From positions 350-49,023 of the forward strand of contig DIZW01000070.1 in assembly GCA_002428015.1 (NCBI GenBank): a stretch of 48,674 nt of DNA, written 5' to 3'. Under the pieces are notes generated by a model. That model saw only the letters and a list, made by a program, of their open reading frames with translations, did not search any database and was not told where the DNA came from. Below, piece after piece: positions 35,729 to 44,401 of the stretch. The position numbers were made by a program, and so were the translations under genes. The DNA is from Oxalobacteraceae bacterium UBA6018 (lineage in GTDB: Bacteria; Pseudomonadota; Gammaproteobacteria; Burkholderiales; Burkholderiaceae_D). Every line of letters begins with the position of its first letter. Position 1 is the stretch's first letter.

Positions 35729-37459
35729 ATGGCCGCTGTCCTCCCCAACACCGCTTCAGCGACTCCGATGCCGGGGCTGGCGCGCGCGTTGGTGCAGGCT
35801 GGGCGCCTGTCGATGCCCCAGGCCGACGCGCTGCTAAAAAAATCGGCAGCCGAAAAGACCTTGTTCATCGACATGCTGATCGCCAGCGGAACCCTGGACG
35901 CGGCCGCGCTGGCCATGTTCTGCGCGGAGACCTTCGGCTATCCGCTGATGGACCTGAGGAGCCTGAGCACCGAGGCGCTGCCGCCGGGCGCCATCGACGC
36001 CAAGCTGATGCAGGGACAGCGGGTGGTGGCCCTGGCCAAGCGCGGCAACAAGCTGTCGGTGGCCATCTCGGACCCCACCAACACCCAGGCGCTGGACCAG
36101 ATCAAGTTCCAGACCGAGGCCTCGGTGGAGCCGGTGATCGTGGCCCACGATGCGCTGCTGGCCCTGCTCGCGCGCCTGAGCAAAAGCGCCGAGGACAGCA
36201 TCAACGAGCTGGCCGGCGAGCAGGAGGACATCCAGTTCGCCGAGGAGGCCGAGGAGCACAACACCGTCAGCGAGCAGGCCGCGGCCGACATCGAAGACGC
36301 GCCGATCGTCAAGTTCCTCAACAAGATCCTGATGGACGCGGTCAACCTGGGCGCCTCCGACATCCACTTCGAGCCGTTCGAGAAGTTCTACCGGATCCGC
36401 CTGCGGGTCGATGGCGTGCTGCGCGAGCACGCCCAGCCGCCCATCACCATCCGTGACAAGCTGGTGTCGCGCATCAAGGTGCTGGCCAAGCTGGACATTT
36501 CCGAGAAGCGCGTGCCCCAGGACGGGCGCATGCGCCTGATCCTGTCGCCGGTCAAGACCATCGACTTCCGCGTGTCCACCCTGCCCACCCTGTTCGGCGA
36601 GAAAACCGTGATGCGGATCCTGGACGCGACCCAGGCCCAGATGGGCATCGACGCGCTCGGCTACGACCCGGACCAGAAGGCCCTGCTGCTCGACGCCATC
36701 CAGCGCCCCTACGGCATGGTGCTGGTGACCGGACCGACCGGCTCGGGCAAGACGGTGTCGCTGTACACCTGCCTGAACGTGATCAACAAGCCGGGCATCA
36801 ATATCTCCACCGCCGAGGACCCGGCCGAGATCAACCTGCCCGGCGTGAACCAGGTCAACGTCAACGACCGCGCCGGCCTGACCTTCCCGGTGGCGCTCAA
36901 ATCCTTCCTGCGCCAGGATCCGGACATCATCATGGTGGGCGAGATCCGCGACCTGGAGACGGCCGACATCGCCATCAAGGCGGCCCAGACCGGCCACATG
37001 GTGTTCTCCACCCTGCACACCAACGACGCGCCATCGACCCTGACGCGCCTGATGAACATGGGCGTGGCCCCGTTCAACATCGCCTCCTCGGTGATCATGA
37101 TTACCGCCCAGCGCCTGGCGCGCCGCCTGTGCACCTGCAAGAAGCCGCTCGAAACCAGCCGCGAGATCCTGGTGGCGGCCGGCTTCCGCGACGAGGAGCT
37201 CGACGACGGCTGGAAGCCCTACGGCCCGGTCGGCTGCGAGCGCTGCCTGGGCTCGGGCTACAAGGGCCGGGTCGGCATCTACCAGATCATGCCGATCACG
37301 GCGGAAATCGAAAAGATCATCCTCGCGCACGGAAACGCGATGCAGATCGCCGAGCAGTCCGAAAAGGATGGCGTGAAATCGCTGCGCCGCTCCGGGCTGA
37401 TGAAAGTCAAACAAGGGTTGACCAGCCTGGAAGAAGTGCTCGGCTGCACTAACGAATAG
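35729..37459 (+). CDS. pilB: Type IV pilus assembly ATPase PilB
   Basis: This 576-residue hexameric ATPase powers pilus extension from the cytoplasmic side. It has an N-terminal GSPII_E/MshEN region (about 30-165), then the secretion-ATPase core with Walker A GPTGSGKT (335-342), acidic segments, and RQDPDIIMVGEIRD with the HMVFSTLHTNDA His box. Late cysteines in CTCKKP and CERCLGSGYKGR form the zinc site of PilB-type ATPases. I prefer the ATG at 35729; a TTG twelve codons earlier is in frame but less likely. pilC starts seven bases after its stop. Confidence 0.95.
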   Translation: MAAVLPNTASATPMPGLARALVQAGRLSMPQADALLKKSAAEKTLFIDMLIASGTLDAAALAMFCAETFGYPLMDLRSLSTEALPPGAIDAKLMQGQRVVALAKRGNKLSVAISDPTNTQALDQIKFQTEASVEPVIVAHDALLALLARLSKSAEDSINELAGEQEDIQFAEEAEEHNTVSEQAAADIEDAPIVKFLNKILMDAVNLGASDIHFEPFEKFYRIRLRVDGVLREHAQPPITIRDKLVSRIKVLAKLDISEKRVPQDGRMRLILSPVKTIDFRVSTLPTLFGEKTVMRILDATQAQMGIDALGYDPDQKALLLDAIQRPYGMVLVTGPTGSGKTVSLYTCLNVINKPGINISTAEDPAEINLPGVNQVNVNDRAGLTFPVALKSFLRQDPDIIMVGEIRDLETADIAIKAAQTGHMVFSTLHTNDAPSTLTRLMNMGVAPFNIASSVIMITAQRLARRLCTCKKPLETSREILVAAGFRDEELDDGWKPYGPVGCERCLGSGYKGRVGIYQIMPITAEIEKIILAHGNAMQIAEQSEKDGVKSLRRSGLMKVKQGLTSLEEVLGCTNE

Positions 37460-37466
37460 GAAAACT

Positions 37467-38690
37467 ATGGCAAGCTCACCATCGAAGGCCGCCGGCATCA
37501 AGGAGTCCGTGTACGCCTGGGAAGGCAAGGACAAGTCCGGCAAGACCGTGCGCGGCGAACTGCGCGCCGGCGGCGAGGCGATCGTCAACGTGACCTTGCG
37601 CCGCCAGGGCGTGATGGTCACCAAGGTCAAGAAGAAGGTGCACCGCCGCGGCAAGAAGATCACCGACAAGGACATCTCGATGTTCACCCGTCAGCTGGCC
37701 ACGATGATGAAGGCCGGCGTGCCGCTGCTGCAATCGTTCGACATCGTCAGCAAGGGCCACGCCAACCCGTCCATGGCCAAGCTGATCCTGGACCTGCGCA
37801 GCGACATCGAAACCGGCACCAGCCTGAACAACGCGTTCCGCAAGTACCCGCTGTACTTCGACCCGCTGTTCTGCAACCTCGTCGGCGCCGGCGAGCAGGC
37901 CGGTATCCTCGAGGACCTGCTCACCCGCCTGGCCGTGTACAAGGAGAAGACCCTGGCCATCAAGGCCAAGATCAAGTCGGCGCTGATGTACCCGGTGTCG
38001 ATCCTGGCCATCGCCTTCGTGGTGACGGCCGTGATCATGATCTGGGTGGTGCCGGCGTTCAAATCGGTGTTCCAGAGCTTCGGTGCCAACTTGCCGGCCC
38101 CGACCGTGTTCGTGATGAACCTGTCGGAATTCTTCGTGGCCTGGTGGTGGGCCATCTTCGGCAGCCTGTTCTCGGTGATCTACTTCTTCTTCCAGGCCTG
38201 GCAACGCTCGGCCAAGATGCAGCGCTTCATGGACCTGACCCTGCTCAAGGCGCCCATCTTCGGCTCCGTGATCCGCAAGGCCGCCATCGCGCGCTGGACC
38301 CGTACCCTGGCCACCATGTTCGCCGCCGGCGTGCCGCTGGTCGAAGCGCTCGACTCGGTGGGCGGGGCGGCCGGCAACGCGCTCTACCTGGAGGCGACCA
38401 AGCGCATCCAGACCGAGGTGAGCACCGGCACCAGCCTGACCATGGCCATGCAGAACGCCAACGTGTTCCCGCCGCTGGTGACCCAGATGGTGGCCATCGG
38501 CGAGGAATCGGGCGCGCTCGACTCCATGCTCGGCAAGGTGGCCGGCTTCTTCGAGGACGAGGTGGACGAGGCCGTGGGCGCCCTGGCCTCGCTGATGGAA
38601 CCGCTCATCATGGTCATCCTCGGCGTGCTCATCGGCGGCCTGGTGGTGGCGATGTACTTGCCGATCTTTAAGCTCGGTTCGGTGGTGTAA
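37467..38690 (+). CDS. pilC: Type IV pilus inner-membrane platform protein PilC
   Basis: This 407-residue protein has two repeated GspF domains, each with FTRQLATMMKAGVPLLQSF-type segments (the second is WTRTLATMFAAGVPLVEALD), and three membrane helices near 175-200, 225-245 and 375-400. It forms the platform above PilB. AGGAAAA just before the ATG overlaps the end of pilB, so the two are one transcript. An 11-base inverted repeat lies about 35 bases after the stop codon. Confidence 0.95.
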   Translation: MASSPSKAAGIKESVYAWEGKDKSGKTVRGELRAGGEAIVNVTLRRQGVMVTKVKKKVHRRGKKITDKDISMFTRQLATMMKAGVPLLQSFDIVSKGHANPSMAKLILDLRSDIETGTSLNNAFRKYPLYFDPLFCNLVGAGEQAGILEDLLTRLAVYKEKTLAIKAKIKSALMYPVSILAIAFVVTAVIMIWVVPAFKSVFQSFGANLPAPTVFVMNLSEFFVAWWWAIFGSLFSVIYFFFQAWQRSAKMQRFMDLTLLKAPIFGSVIRKAAIARWTRTLATMFAAGVPLVEALDSVGGAAGNALYLEATKRIQTEVSTGTSLTMAMQNANVFPPLVTQMVAIGEESGALDSMLGKVAGFFEDEVDEAVGALASLMEPLIMVILGVLIGGLVVAMYLPIFKLGSVV

Positions 38691-38724
38691 GGCCGCCGCG
38701 CGCGCACCCGGTGTTGGCAGCGGT

Positions 38725-38752
38725 TCACTATCGATAGCACGATCGATAGTGA
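38725..38752. repeat. Perfect 11-base inverted repeat downstream of pilC
   Basis: Arms TCACTATCGAT and ATCGATAGTGA are exact complements with six bases between. It could form a stable RNA hairpin after pilBC, but no T run follows, so it is either a protective or processing stem or a protein-binding site rather than a classical terminator. Confidence 0.6.
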
Positions 38753-38968
38753 GCCTGACGCCGGCTTGTTGAAGCGGCCGCCTTTCCTGGCGACCACCCG
38801 CTTGGGAAGACTTCCTGCGCGCCCTGCCCGCCCAGCGCGGCGCCCGGTAAAGCCGTAGCCCGGCCCGAAACGGGAGCGCCCGCACGCCGCCATGTAATTT
38901 ATACCAATTTTTACAAGCGACGGCGCCAATATCCGGCGCAATCGGGCGAAAAGAGTACCGCCAGCGGT

Positions 38969-38996
38969 TTGCCTGCCGCGCAGAACCCTCTAGAAT
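38969..38996 (+). promoter_or_regulatory. Candidate sigma-70 promoter of the pilD-coaE-zapD-yacG unit
   Basis: TTGCCT (38969-38974), 16 bases, TAGAAT (38991-38996). A second, overlapping candidate is TTGACG (39000-39005), 17 bases, TTTATT (39023-39028). Either would place the start shortly before the pilD ribosome site, separating pilD from pilBC. Confidence 0.4.
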
Positions 38997-39047
38997 AGGT
39001 TGACGCAGAGAACTGCATTCTTTTTATTCGCTTTCCACCGGAGCTGT

Positions 39048-39917
39048 ATGCTGCCCGAAACCCTCTTGTTTGCCGCCCCCGGCTCGCTGGGCCCCACCCT
39101 CGCCGCGGCCCTGTTTGGCCTGTTGATCGGCAGTTTCCTGAACGTGGTGATCTACCGGGTTCCGAAAATGATGCAGCGCGAATCGGATAATTACGTCGCC
39201 CACGAAAGCGGCAAGGAGTTGCCGCACACCGAACGCTTCAACCTGATGGTGCCGCGCTCGGCCTGTCCCCATTGCGGGCACCAGATCACGGCGCTGGAGA
39301 ACATCCCCGTCATCAGCTACCTGGCCTTGCGCGGCAAATGCAGCAACTGCAAGGCGCCCATCTCGGCGCGCTACCCGGCCATCGAAGCTGCCACCGGGGC
39401 GCTGTCGGCCCTGCTGGTGTGGCATTTCGGCAGCGGCTGGGCCGGCCTGGCCACCCTGGTGTTCGGCTACCTGCTGCTGGCCATGACCTTCATCGACCTC
39501 GACACCCAGCTGCTGCCGGACGACCTGACCTATCCGCTGCTGTGGCTGGGCCTGCTGGTGAACCTGAACGGCACCTTCGTGCCCCTGCACGAGGCCGTCA
39601 TCGGCGCGGCCGCCGGCTACCTGGCGTTGTGGTCGATCTACTGGCTGTTCAAGCTGGCGACCGGCAAGGAGGGAATGGGCTATGGTGACTTCAAGCTGCT
39701 GGCGGCCCTGGGCGCCTGGCTGGGCTGGACCATGCTGCCGACCATCATCCTGCTGTCCTCGGTGGTGGGGGCGCTGGTGGGCATCGCGCTGATCGCGCTG
39801 GCCAAGCACGGGCGCGGCAAGCCGATGCCGTTCGGGCCTTACCTGGCGGCCGCGGGCCTGATCGCGCTGCTGTTCGGCGCGCCGATCGCCGCCTTCACCC
39901 AGACCCTGATCCATTAA
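39048..39917 (+). CDS. pilD: Prepilin peptidase/N-methyltransferase PilD
   Basis: This 289-residue polytopic inner-membrane aspartyl protease cleaves and methylates prepilins. The cytoplasmic zinc motif has two CxxC pairs (Cys73/Cys76 and Cys98/Cys101). The catalytic aspartates are Asp150 (FIDLD) and Asp214 (GYGD), 64 residues apart as in characterised enzymes. About eight hydrophobic helices are present. GGAG lies just before the ATG at 39048; a longer frame starting upstream lacks such a site and would overlap the likely promoter. coaE follows 15 bases after the stop. Confidence 0.95.
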   Translation: MLPETLLFAAPGSLGPTLAAALFGLLIGSFLNVVIYRVPKMMQRESDNYVAHESGKELPHTERFNLMVPRSACPHCGHQITALENIPVISYLALRGKCSNCKAPISARYPAIEAATGALSALLVWHFGSGWAGLATLVFGYLLLAMTFIDLDTQLLPDDLTYPLLWLGLLVNLNGTFVPLHEAVIGAAAGYLALWSIYWLFKLATGKEGMGYGDFKLLAALGAWLGWTMLPTIILLSSVVGALVGIALIALAKHGRGKPMPFGPYLAAAGLIALLFGAPIAAFTQTLIH

Positions 39918-39932
39918 GTCGGCGGAGACGGC

Positions 39933-40583
39933 ATGCACGACGCGCGCTTCACGGTAGGCTTGACCGGCGGCATAGGCTGCGGCAAGAGCACCGTGGCCGA
40001 CCTCTTCGCCGAGCTGGGCGCGTCGGTGGTCGACACCGACCTGATCGCCCACCGCCTCACCGGCCCCCACGGCCCCGCGATGGACGCCATCGCGGCCGAA
40101 TTCGGCCCCGCCTACGTCACGGCGGACGGGGCCCTGGACCGGGCCCGCATGCGCGCCCTGGTGTTCGCCGATCCGGCCGCCAAGGCGCGCCTGGAGGCGA
40201 TCCTGCATCCGCGCATCCGCGCCGCCGCCGAGGCCGAGGCGCTGGCCGCCAGCGGCCCCTACGTCATCATGGTGGTGCCGCTGCTGGTCGAATCGGGCAA
40301 CTGGCGCACGCGGGTGGCGCGGGTGCTGGCCATCGATTGCGCCGAGGCCACCCAGGTGCGGCGCGTGATGGCGAGAAATGGATTATCAGAAGAACAAGTG
40401 CGGGCCATCATGGCGGCCCAGGCCAGCCGCGCCGAACGGCTGGCCGCCGCCGACGATGTCATTACCAACGACGACGGCGTGGAGGCGCTCAGGCCGCAGA
40501 TTGAACGCCTGCATGCCGATTATCTGGCCTTTTCGCAGCGTATGGCACACCATATGGCACGATTACCAAGGGAGCGTTTGTAA
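39933..40583 (+). CDS. coaE: Dephospho-CoA kinase
   Basis: This 216-residue cytoplasmic P-loop kinase catalyses the last step of coenzyme A synthesis, phosphorylating dephospho-CoA at the 3'-OH. The N-terminal VGLTGGIGCGKSTVADLFAE contains Walker A (12-20). VVDTDLIAHRL is the substrate-binding segment, and VVPLLVES and the later VITNDDGVEAL are family features. GGAGA is placed ten bases before the ATG. It is the middle of the pilD-coaE-zapD-yacG order typical of beta- and gammaproteobacteria. Confidence 0.95.
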   Translation: MHDARFTVGLTGGIGCGKSTVADLFAELGASVVDTDLIAHRLTGPHGPAMDAIAAEFGPAYVTADGALDRARMRALVFADPAAKARLEAILHPRIRAAAEAEALAASGPYVIMVVPLLVESGNWRTRVARVLAIDCAEATQVRRVMARNGLSEEQVRAIMAAQASRAERLAAADDVITNDDGVEALRPQIERLHADYLAFSQRMAHHMARLPRERL

Positions 40584-40646
40584 TTTTGCCTCGCTTGGTT
40601 CAGAATCACGGGATTCTCCTCCGGCCAACATTAAAGGGATGTCATT

Positions 40647-41402
40647 TTGATCGTCTACGAATACCCTTTCAACGAGCGCATACGCACGTTGTTGCGGCTG
40701 GAAGACCTGTATGACAAGTTCAAGTTTTTTGTCCAACAAGAACACCCGATGCAACACCATGTTGCACTGTCAACTATTTTCGACATGCTGGAAGTGGCCG
40801 GCCGCGCCGACCTGAAATCCGACCTGCTGCAGGAACTGGAACGGCAGAAGCAAAGCCTGCTCAGTTACCGCTCCAATCCCAACGTCGCCGCCGAGATGCT
40901 CGACGCGGTGCTCGACCAGGTCGAAACGGTCAGCAGCGCCCTCGTCGCGGCCCAGGGCAAGACCGGCCAGAACGTGCGCGAGAACGAATGGCTGATGAGC
41001 ATCCGCGGGCGCACCATCATCCCCGGCGGCGCCTGCGAGTTCGACCTGCCCTCGTATTACGCCTGGCAGAAACGCCCAGCCGACCAGCGCTTCAACGACA
41101 TCGTCACCTGGTTCGCGCCGCTGGCGCCGCTGTTCGACGCCCTGGCCCTGGTGCTGCGCCTGCTGCGCGACTCGGGCGGGCCGGTGAAAATGATCGCGAT
41201 CGCCGGCAGCTACCAGCAGATGCTGCAGGGGAAGGTGTACCAGATGCTGCGCCTGACCCTGGACGAATCGCTGGGCGCGATTCCGGAAATCTCGGCCAAT
41301 AAATACATGTTGTGGGTTCGCTTCACAACGCAAGGCGGCGACTTGAAACCCAAGCCGCTGGAAGACGATGTGCCGTTCGAGCTCACATTGTGTAACTTTT
41401 AA
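40647..41402 (+). CDS. zapD: Cell division protein ZapD
   Basis: This is a 251-residue cytoplasmic protein of the ZapD/YacF family, which crosslinks FtsZ filaments at the division ring. The N-terminal YEYPFNERIRTLLRLEDL and the central RGRTIIPGGACEFDLPSY match the family, with a helical N-terminal half and a beta-rich C-terminal half. The start is TTG at 40647, with AAAGGGA about ten bases before it; no in-frame ATG fits the conserved N-terminus. A small six-base-pair hairpin (40602-40617) precedes it. yacG follows by 14 bases. Confidence 0.93.
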   Translation: MIVYEYPFNERIRTLLRLEDLYDKFKFFVQQEHPMQHHVALSTIFDMLEVAGRADLKSDLLQELERQKQSLLSYRSNPNVAAEMLDAVLDQVETVSSALVAAQGKTGQNVRENEWLMSIRGRTIIPGGACEFDLPSYYAWQKRPADQRFNDIVTWFAPLAPLFDALALVLRLLRDSGGPVKMIAIAGSYQQMLQGKVYQMLRLTLDESLGAIPEISANKYMLWVRFTTQGGDLKPKPLEDDVPFELTLCNF

Positions 41403-41416
41403 CCCGTGAGTAACTC

Positions 41417-41599
41417 ATGACTGTCGTCGCCTGCCCCACCTGCGGCAAAAAGGTCGAATGGACCGAAGCCAACAAATTCCGCCCGTTTTGTTCCGAGCGC
41501 TGCAAACAGATCGACCTGGGCGCCTGGGCCGAGGAGAAATACACCATCCCGGGCCCCGCGGCCGACGACGACCTGCTGCCGGACCAGGACAACCACTGA
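41417..41599 (+). CDS. yacG: DNA gyrase inhibitor / zinc-binding protein YacG
   Basis: This 60-residue protein has a single zinc ribbon: CPTC (Cys6, Cys9) and CSERC (Cys25, Cys29). It continues with the family segment IDLGAWAEEKYTIPG and an acidic tail. YacG of E. coli binds GyrB and inhibits gyrase. The length and motif are exactly those of the family. It ends the plus-strand pilD unit and converges on mutT. A GC-rich hairpin without a T run (arms 41606-41613 and 41619-41626) lies just after its stop. Confidence 0.95.
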   Translation: MTVVACPTCGKKVEWTEANKFRPFCSERCKQIDLGAWAEEKYTIPGPAADDDLLPDQDNH

Positions 41600-41722
41600 C
41601 GCCGACGCGCCGCGCCAGGCGGCGCGCCGGCAGCCAGGCTGACTTCTCCAACGCCCGCGCGGGAACGCGGCAAATCGTTGGTGAAAGGTGAAAAATGCGC
41701 GGCGGAAGGCGGCAAGCGGCCG

Positions 41723-42133
41723 TCAGGCCGGGTAGCGCAGCTGGTCGAGCCAGCTCAAGAGGGGGATGGTGGCCGGCAGCAGCGGCGTCACGCCGACTTC
41801 GCCCTGCCAAGCGAAGGCCTGGCCTTCCAGGCTTTGCGGCTCGCCCTGCCAGGCGCGGCTGATGTAGAAATGCAGGCGCACGTGGGCATGCTCGTACACG
41901 TGCTCGACCCCGCACCAAGCCTCCGCGCTGAGGATGTGCACGCCAAGCTCCTCGACGAACTCGCGCTGGAGCGCGGCGAGGATGGTTTCGCCCTGCTCGA
42001 CCTTCCCGCCCGGGAATTCCCAATAGCCCGCGTACGGCTTGCCGTCCGGGCGCTGGCCCAGCAGCACGTCGCCGTTGGGCTTCATGAGGATCCCGACCGC
42101 GACGTCGATCGGGCGCGCCGGCGCCACGCTCAT
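41723..42133 (-). CDS. mutT: NUDIX hydrolase, MutT-type 8-oxo-dGTP diphosphatase
   Basis: This 136-residue NUDIX enzyme has a perfect Nudix box: Gly43, five residues, Glu49, seven residues, then REFVEELGV (57-65). The N-terminal AVGILMKPNGDVLLGQRPDG and the WEFPGG segment match MutT, which removes 8-oxo-dGTP from the nucleotide pool. The ATG overlaps the stop of the upstream ATPase gene (ATGA). The order argJ, ATPase, mutT is common in betaproteobacteria. Specificity for 8-oxo-dGTP is inferred from similarity and context. Confidence 0.9.
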   Translation of the reverse strand: MSVAPARPIDVAVGILMKPNGDVLLGQRPDGKPYAGYWEFPGGKVEQGETILAALQREFVEELGVHILSAEAWCGVEHVYEHAHVRLHFYISRAWQGEPQSLEGQAFAWQGEVGVTPLLPATIPLLSWLDQLRYPA

Positions 42134-43005
42134 TGCGGCAGCCGCCCAGCGTAGTCCTTGGCGAACTGCCAGGCCACGCGGCCCGAACGCGAACCGCGCT
42201 GCAGGGCCCAGCGCAGGGCCTCGCCGCGCGCCTCCTCGATCTGCTGCGCGCTGCAGCCGAAGCTGGTGAGCCAGTGCGCCGCGATGTCCATGTAATCGTC
42301 CTGCTTGAACGGGTAGAACGACAGCCACAGGCCGAAGCGCTCGGACAGCGAAATTTTTTCCTCCACCGTCTCGCCCGGGTGCAGGTCGCCATCGCTGGCG
42401 TACACGTAGGTGGCGTTGTCGCTCATGCGCTCGGGCAGCAGGTGGCGCCGGTTCGAGGTGGCGTAGATCAGCACGTTGTCGGACTGGGCGGCGATGCTGC
42501 CGTCGAGCGCCACCTTCAAGGCCTTGTAGCCGCTCTCGCCCTCCTCGAACGAGAGGTCGTCGCAGAAGACCACGAAGCGCTCGGGACGGCCAGCCACGAG
42601 GTCGACGATGTCGGGCAGCTCGGCCAGGTCGGCCTTGTCGACTTCGATCAGGCGCAGGCCCTGGCCAGCGAACTGGTTCAGGCAGGCCTTGATCAGCGAC
42701 GACTTGCCGGTGCCGCGCGCGCCGGTCAACAGCACGTTGTTGGCCGGACGGCCGGCCACGAACTGGCGCGTGTTCTGTTCGATCTGCTCTTTCTGCGGGC
42801 CGATGTTATGCAGGTCGGCCAGCGTGATGCTGGCCGCGTGGGCGACCGGCTGCAGGTAGCTGGCGCCGCTGCCGGCGCGCTTGCGCCAGCGGAAGGCGAA
42901 GCTGCGCTGCCAGTCCGGCTCGCGCGGAAAACTCGGCGGCAGCACCGCCTCCACGCGCTGCAGCAGCGCCTCTGCGCGCAGCAGGAATTGTTCGAGTGGA
43001 GTCAT
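42130..43005 (-). CDS. DUF815-family AAA-type ATPase
   Basis: This 291-residue cytoplasmic ATPase has Walker A GARGTGKSS (95-103) and Walker B RFVVFCDDLSFEEGE. Other family marks are YLQPVAHAASITLADLHNIG before the P-loop, ATSNRRHLLPE, and SERFGLWLSFYPF. The DUF815 family is widespread but its cellular role is not established. It begins three bases after argJ and overlaps mutT, so it is translated as the centre of an argJ-ATPase-mutT operon. Confidence 0.92.
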   Translation of the reverse strand: MTPLEQFLLRAEALLQRVEAVLPPSFPREPDWQRSFAFRWRKRAGSGASYLQPVAHAASITLADLHNIGPQKEQIEQNTRQFVAGRPANNVLLTGARGTGKSSLIKACLNQFAGQGLRLIEVDKADLAELPDIVDLVAGRPERFVVFCDDLSFEEGESGYKALKVALDGSIAAQSDNVLIYATSNRRHLLPERMSDNATYVYASDGDLHPGETVEEKISLSERFGLWLSFYPFKQDDYMDIAAHWLTSFGCSAQQIEEARGEALRWALQRGSRSGRVAWQFAKDYAGRLPQ

Positions 43006-43008
43006 GGC

Positions 43009-44247
43009 TCAGGAACGGTAATCGGCGTTGATCGACACGTAGTCGTGCGACAGGTCGCAGGTCCACACGGTGGCGCTGGCGCTGCCGCGCGCGAGCTTGA
43101 CGCGCACCACGATCTCGCTTTGCTTCATCACGCGCTGGCCATCCTCCTCGCGGTAGTCGGGATTGCGCCCGCCGTCCTTGGCCACGTGCACGTCGTCCAG
43201 GTAGAGGTTCACCTTGGTCACGTCCAGGTCGTCCACGCCGGCGTAGCCGACCGCCGCCAGGATGCGGCCCAGGTTCGGGTCGGAGGCGAAGAACGCGGTC
43301 TTGACCAGCGGCGAGTGGGCGATCGAGTAGGCGATCTTGCGGCACTCCTCGACGTCCTGGCCATCGTCCACGGTGATGGTCATGAACTTGGTGGCGCCCT
43401 CGCCGTCGCGCACGATGGCCTGCGCCAGGGTGCGCGCGAGGTCGGTGACGGCGTTCTTGAGCTCCAGGTATTCGGTCGAATCGGTATTGGCGATGGCCAG
43501 GCTGCCGGTGCCGGTGGCGATCAGCATGAACGAGTCGTTGGTCGAGGTGTCGCCATCGATGGTGATGCAGTTGAACGAATGGTCGGCCGCGTGGCGCACC
43601 AGTTCGTCCAGCACCGGCTGGGCCACCTTGGCGTCGATCGCCAGGTAGCCGAGCATGGTCGCCATGTTCGGCTTGATCATGCCGGCGCCCTTGCTGATGC
43701 CGGTCATGGTGACCGCGTGGCCGCAGATGTCGACCGTGCGCGAGGCCGCCTTGGGCTGCGTGTCGGTGGTCATGATCGCCTCGGCGGCGTTGAACCAGTT
43801 GTCCTGCTTGAGGTTGGCGAGGGCGGCGGGCAGGCCGGCGATCAACTTGTCGACCGGCAGCGGCTCGAGGATCACGCCGGTCGAAAACGGCAGCACCTGC
43901 TGGGGCGCGCAGCCGAGCAGGTCGGCCAGGGCCTTGCAGGTGGCGTTTGCGTGCGCCAGGCCAGGCTCGCCGGTGCCGGCGTTGGCGTTGCCGGTGTTGA
44001 CCACCAGCGCGCGGATCGGCGCGCCGCCGGCCGCCACCGCGGCCAGGTTGGCCTTGCACACCTGCACCGGCGCGGCGCAGAAGCGGTTCTTGGTGAACAC
44101 GCCCGCCACGGTGGCCGTGTCGGCCAGCTTCATGACCAGCAGGTCCTTGCGGTTGGGCTTCTTGATGCCGGCTTCGGCATAACCGATCTCGACCCCGTTG
44201 ACGGGCTTGAGGTCGGCGGCGACGGGAACTGGGGAATTGACGGCCAT
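43009..44247 (-). CDS. argJ: Bifunctional glutamate N-acetyltransferase/amino-acid acetyltransferase ArgJ
   Basis: This 412-residue enzyme transfers acetyl from N-acetylornithine to glutamate, the cyclic step of arginine synthesis, and may also make N-acetylglutamate from acetyl-CoA. The self-cleavage site is visible in KPNMATMLGYLAIDA: cleavage before Thr197 yields the alpha and beta chains, Thr197 being the nucleophile. The N-terminal GVFTKNRFCAAPV and VVNTGNANAGTG are also conserved. I chose the ATG at 44247 as the family start; the ribosome site is weak (AGAGAA). It heads the minus-strand operon with the DUF815 ATPase and mutT. Confidence 0.95.
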   Translation of the reverse strand: MAVNSPVPVAADLKPVNGVEIGYAEAGIKKPNRKDLLVMKLADTATVAGVFTKNRFCAAPVQVCKANLAAVAAGGAPIRALVVNTGNANAGTGEPGLAHANATCKALADLLGCAPQQVLPFSTGVILEPLPVDKLIAGLPAALANLKQDNWFNAAEAIMTTDTQPKAASRTVDICGHAVTMTGISKGAGMIKPNMATMLGYLAIDAKVAQPVLDELVRHAADHSFNCITIDGDTSTNDSFMLIATGTGSLAIANTDSTEYLELKNAVTDLARTLAQAIVRDGEGATKFMTITVDDGQDVEECRKIAYSIAHSPLVKTAFFASDPNLGRILAAVGYAGVDDLDVTKVNLYLDDVHVAKDGGRNPDYREEDGQRVMKQSEIVVRVKLARGSASATVWTCDLSHDYVSINADYRS

Positions 44248-44401
44248 GGAGGGTTCTCTAGCGGAAAAATTAAGAGTGGCTATTGTAACGCCTGACGCCG
44301 AAATTGCAGGACCCGGCCGCGCGCCGCCCGCTCCCGCCGCCACCCCACGGCGGCGCCGGCATACGCGCCGCCCGAGCCGGGGACGGCGCGCCGATGATTG
44401 C

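Larger units (their letters stand above)
38691..39047. other. Intergenic region between pilC and pilD
   Basis: This 357-base gap contains an 11-base inverted repeat close to the pilC end and a candidate promoter near 38969-38996. No gene is visible between them; open frames here lack ribosome sites. Confidence 0.5.

Noticed and set aside
41606..41626. GC-rich hairpin between yacG and mutT as a two-way terminator
   Set aside because: The eight-base-pair stem is perfect but neither side has a T run, and GC-rich chance hairpins are common in this DNA.
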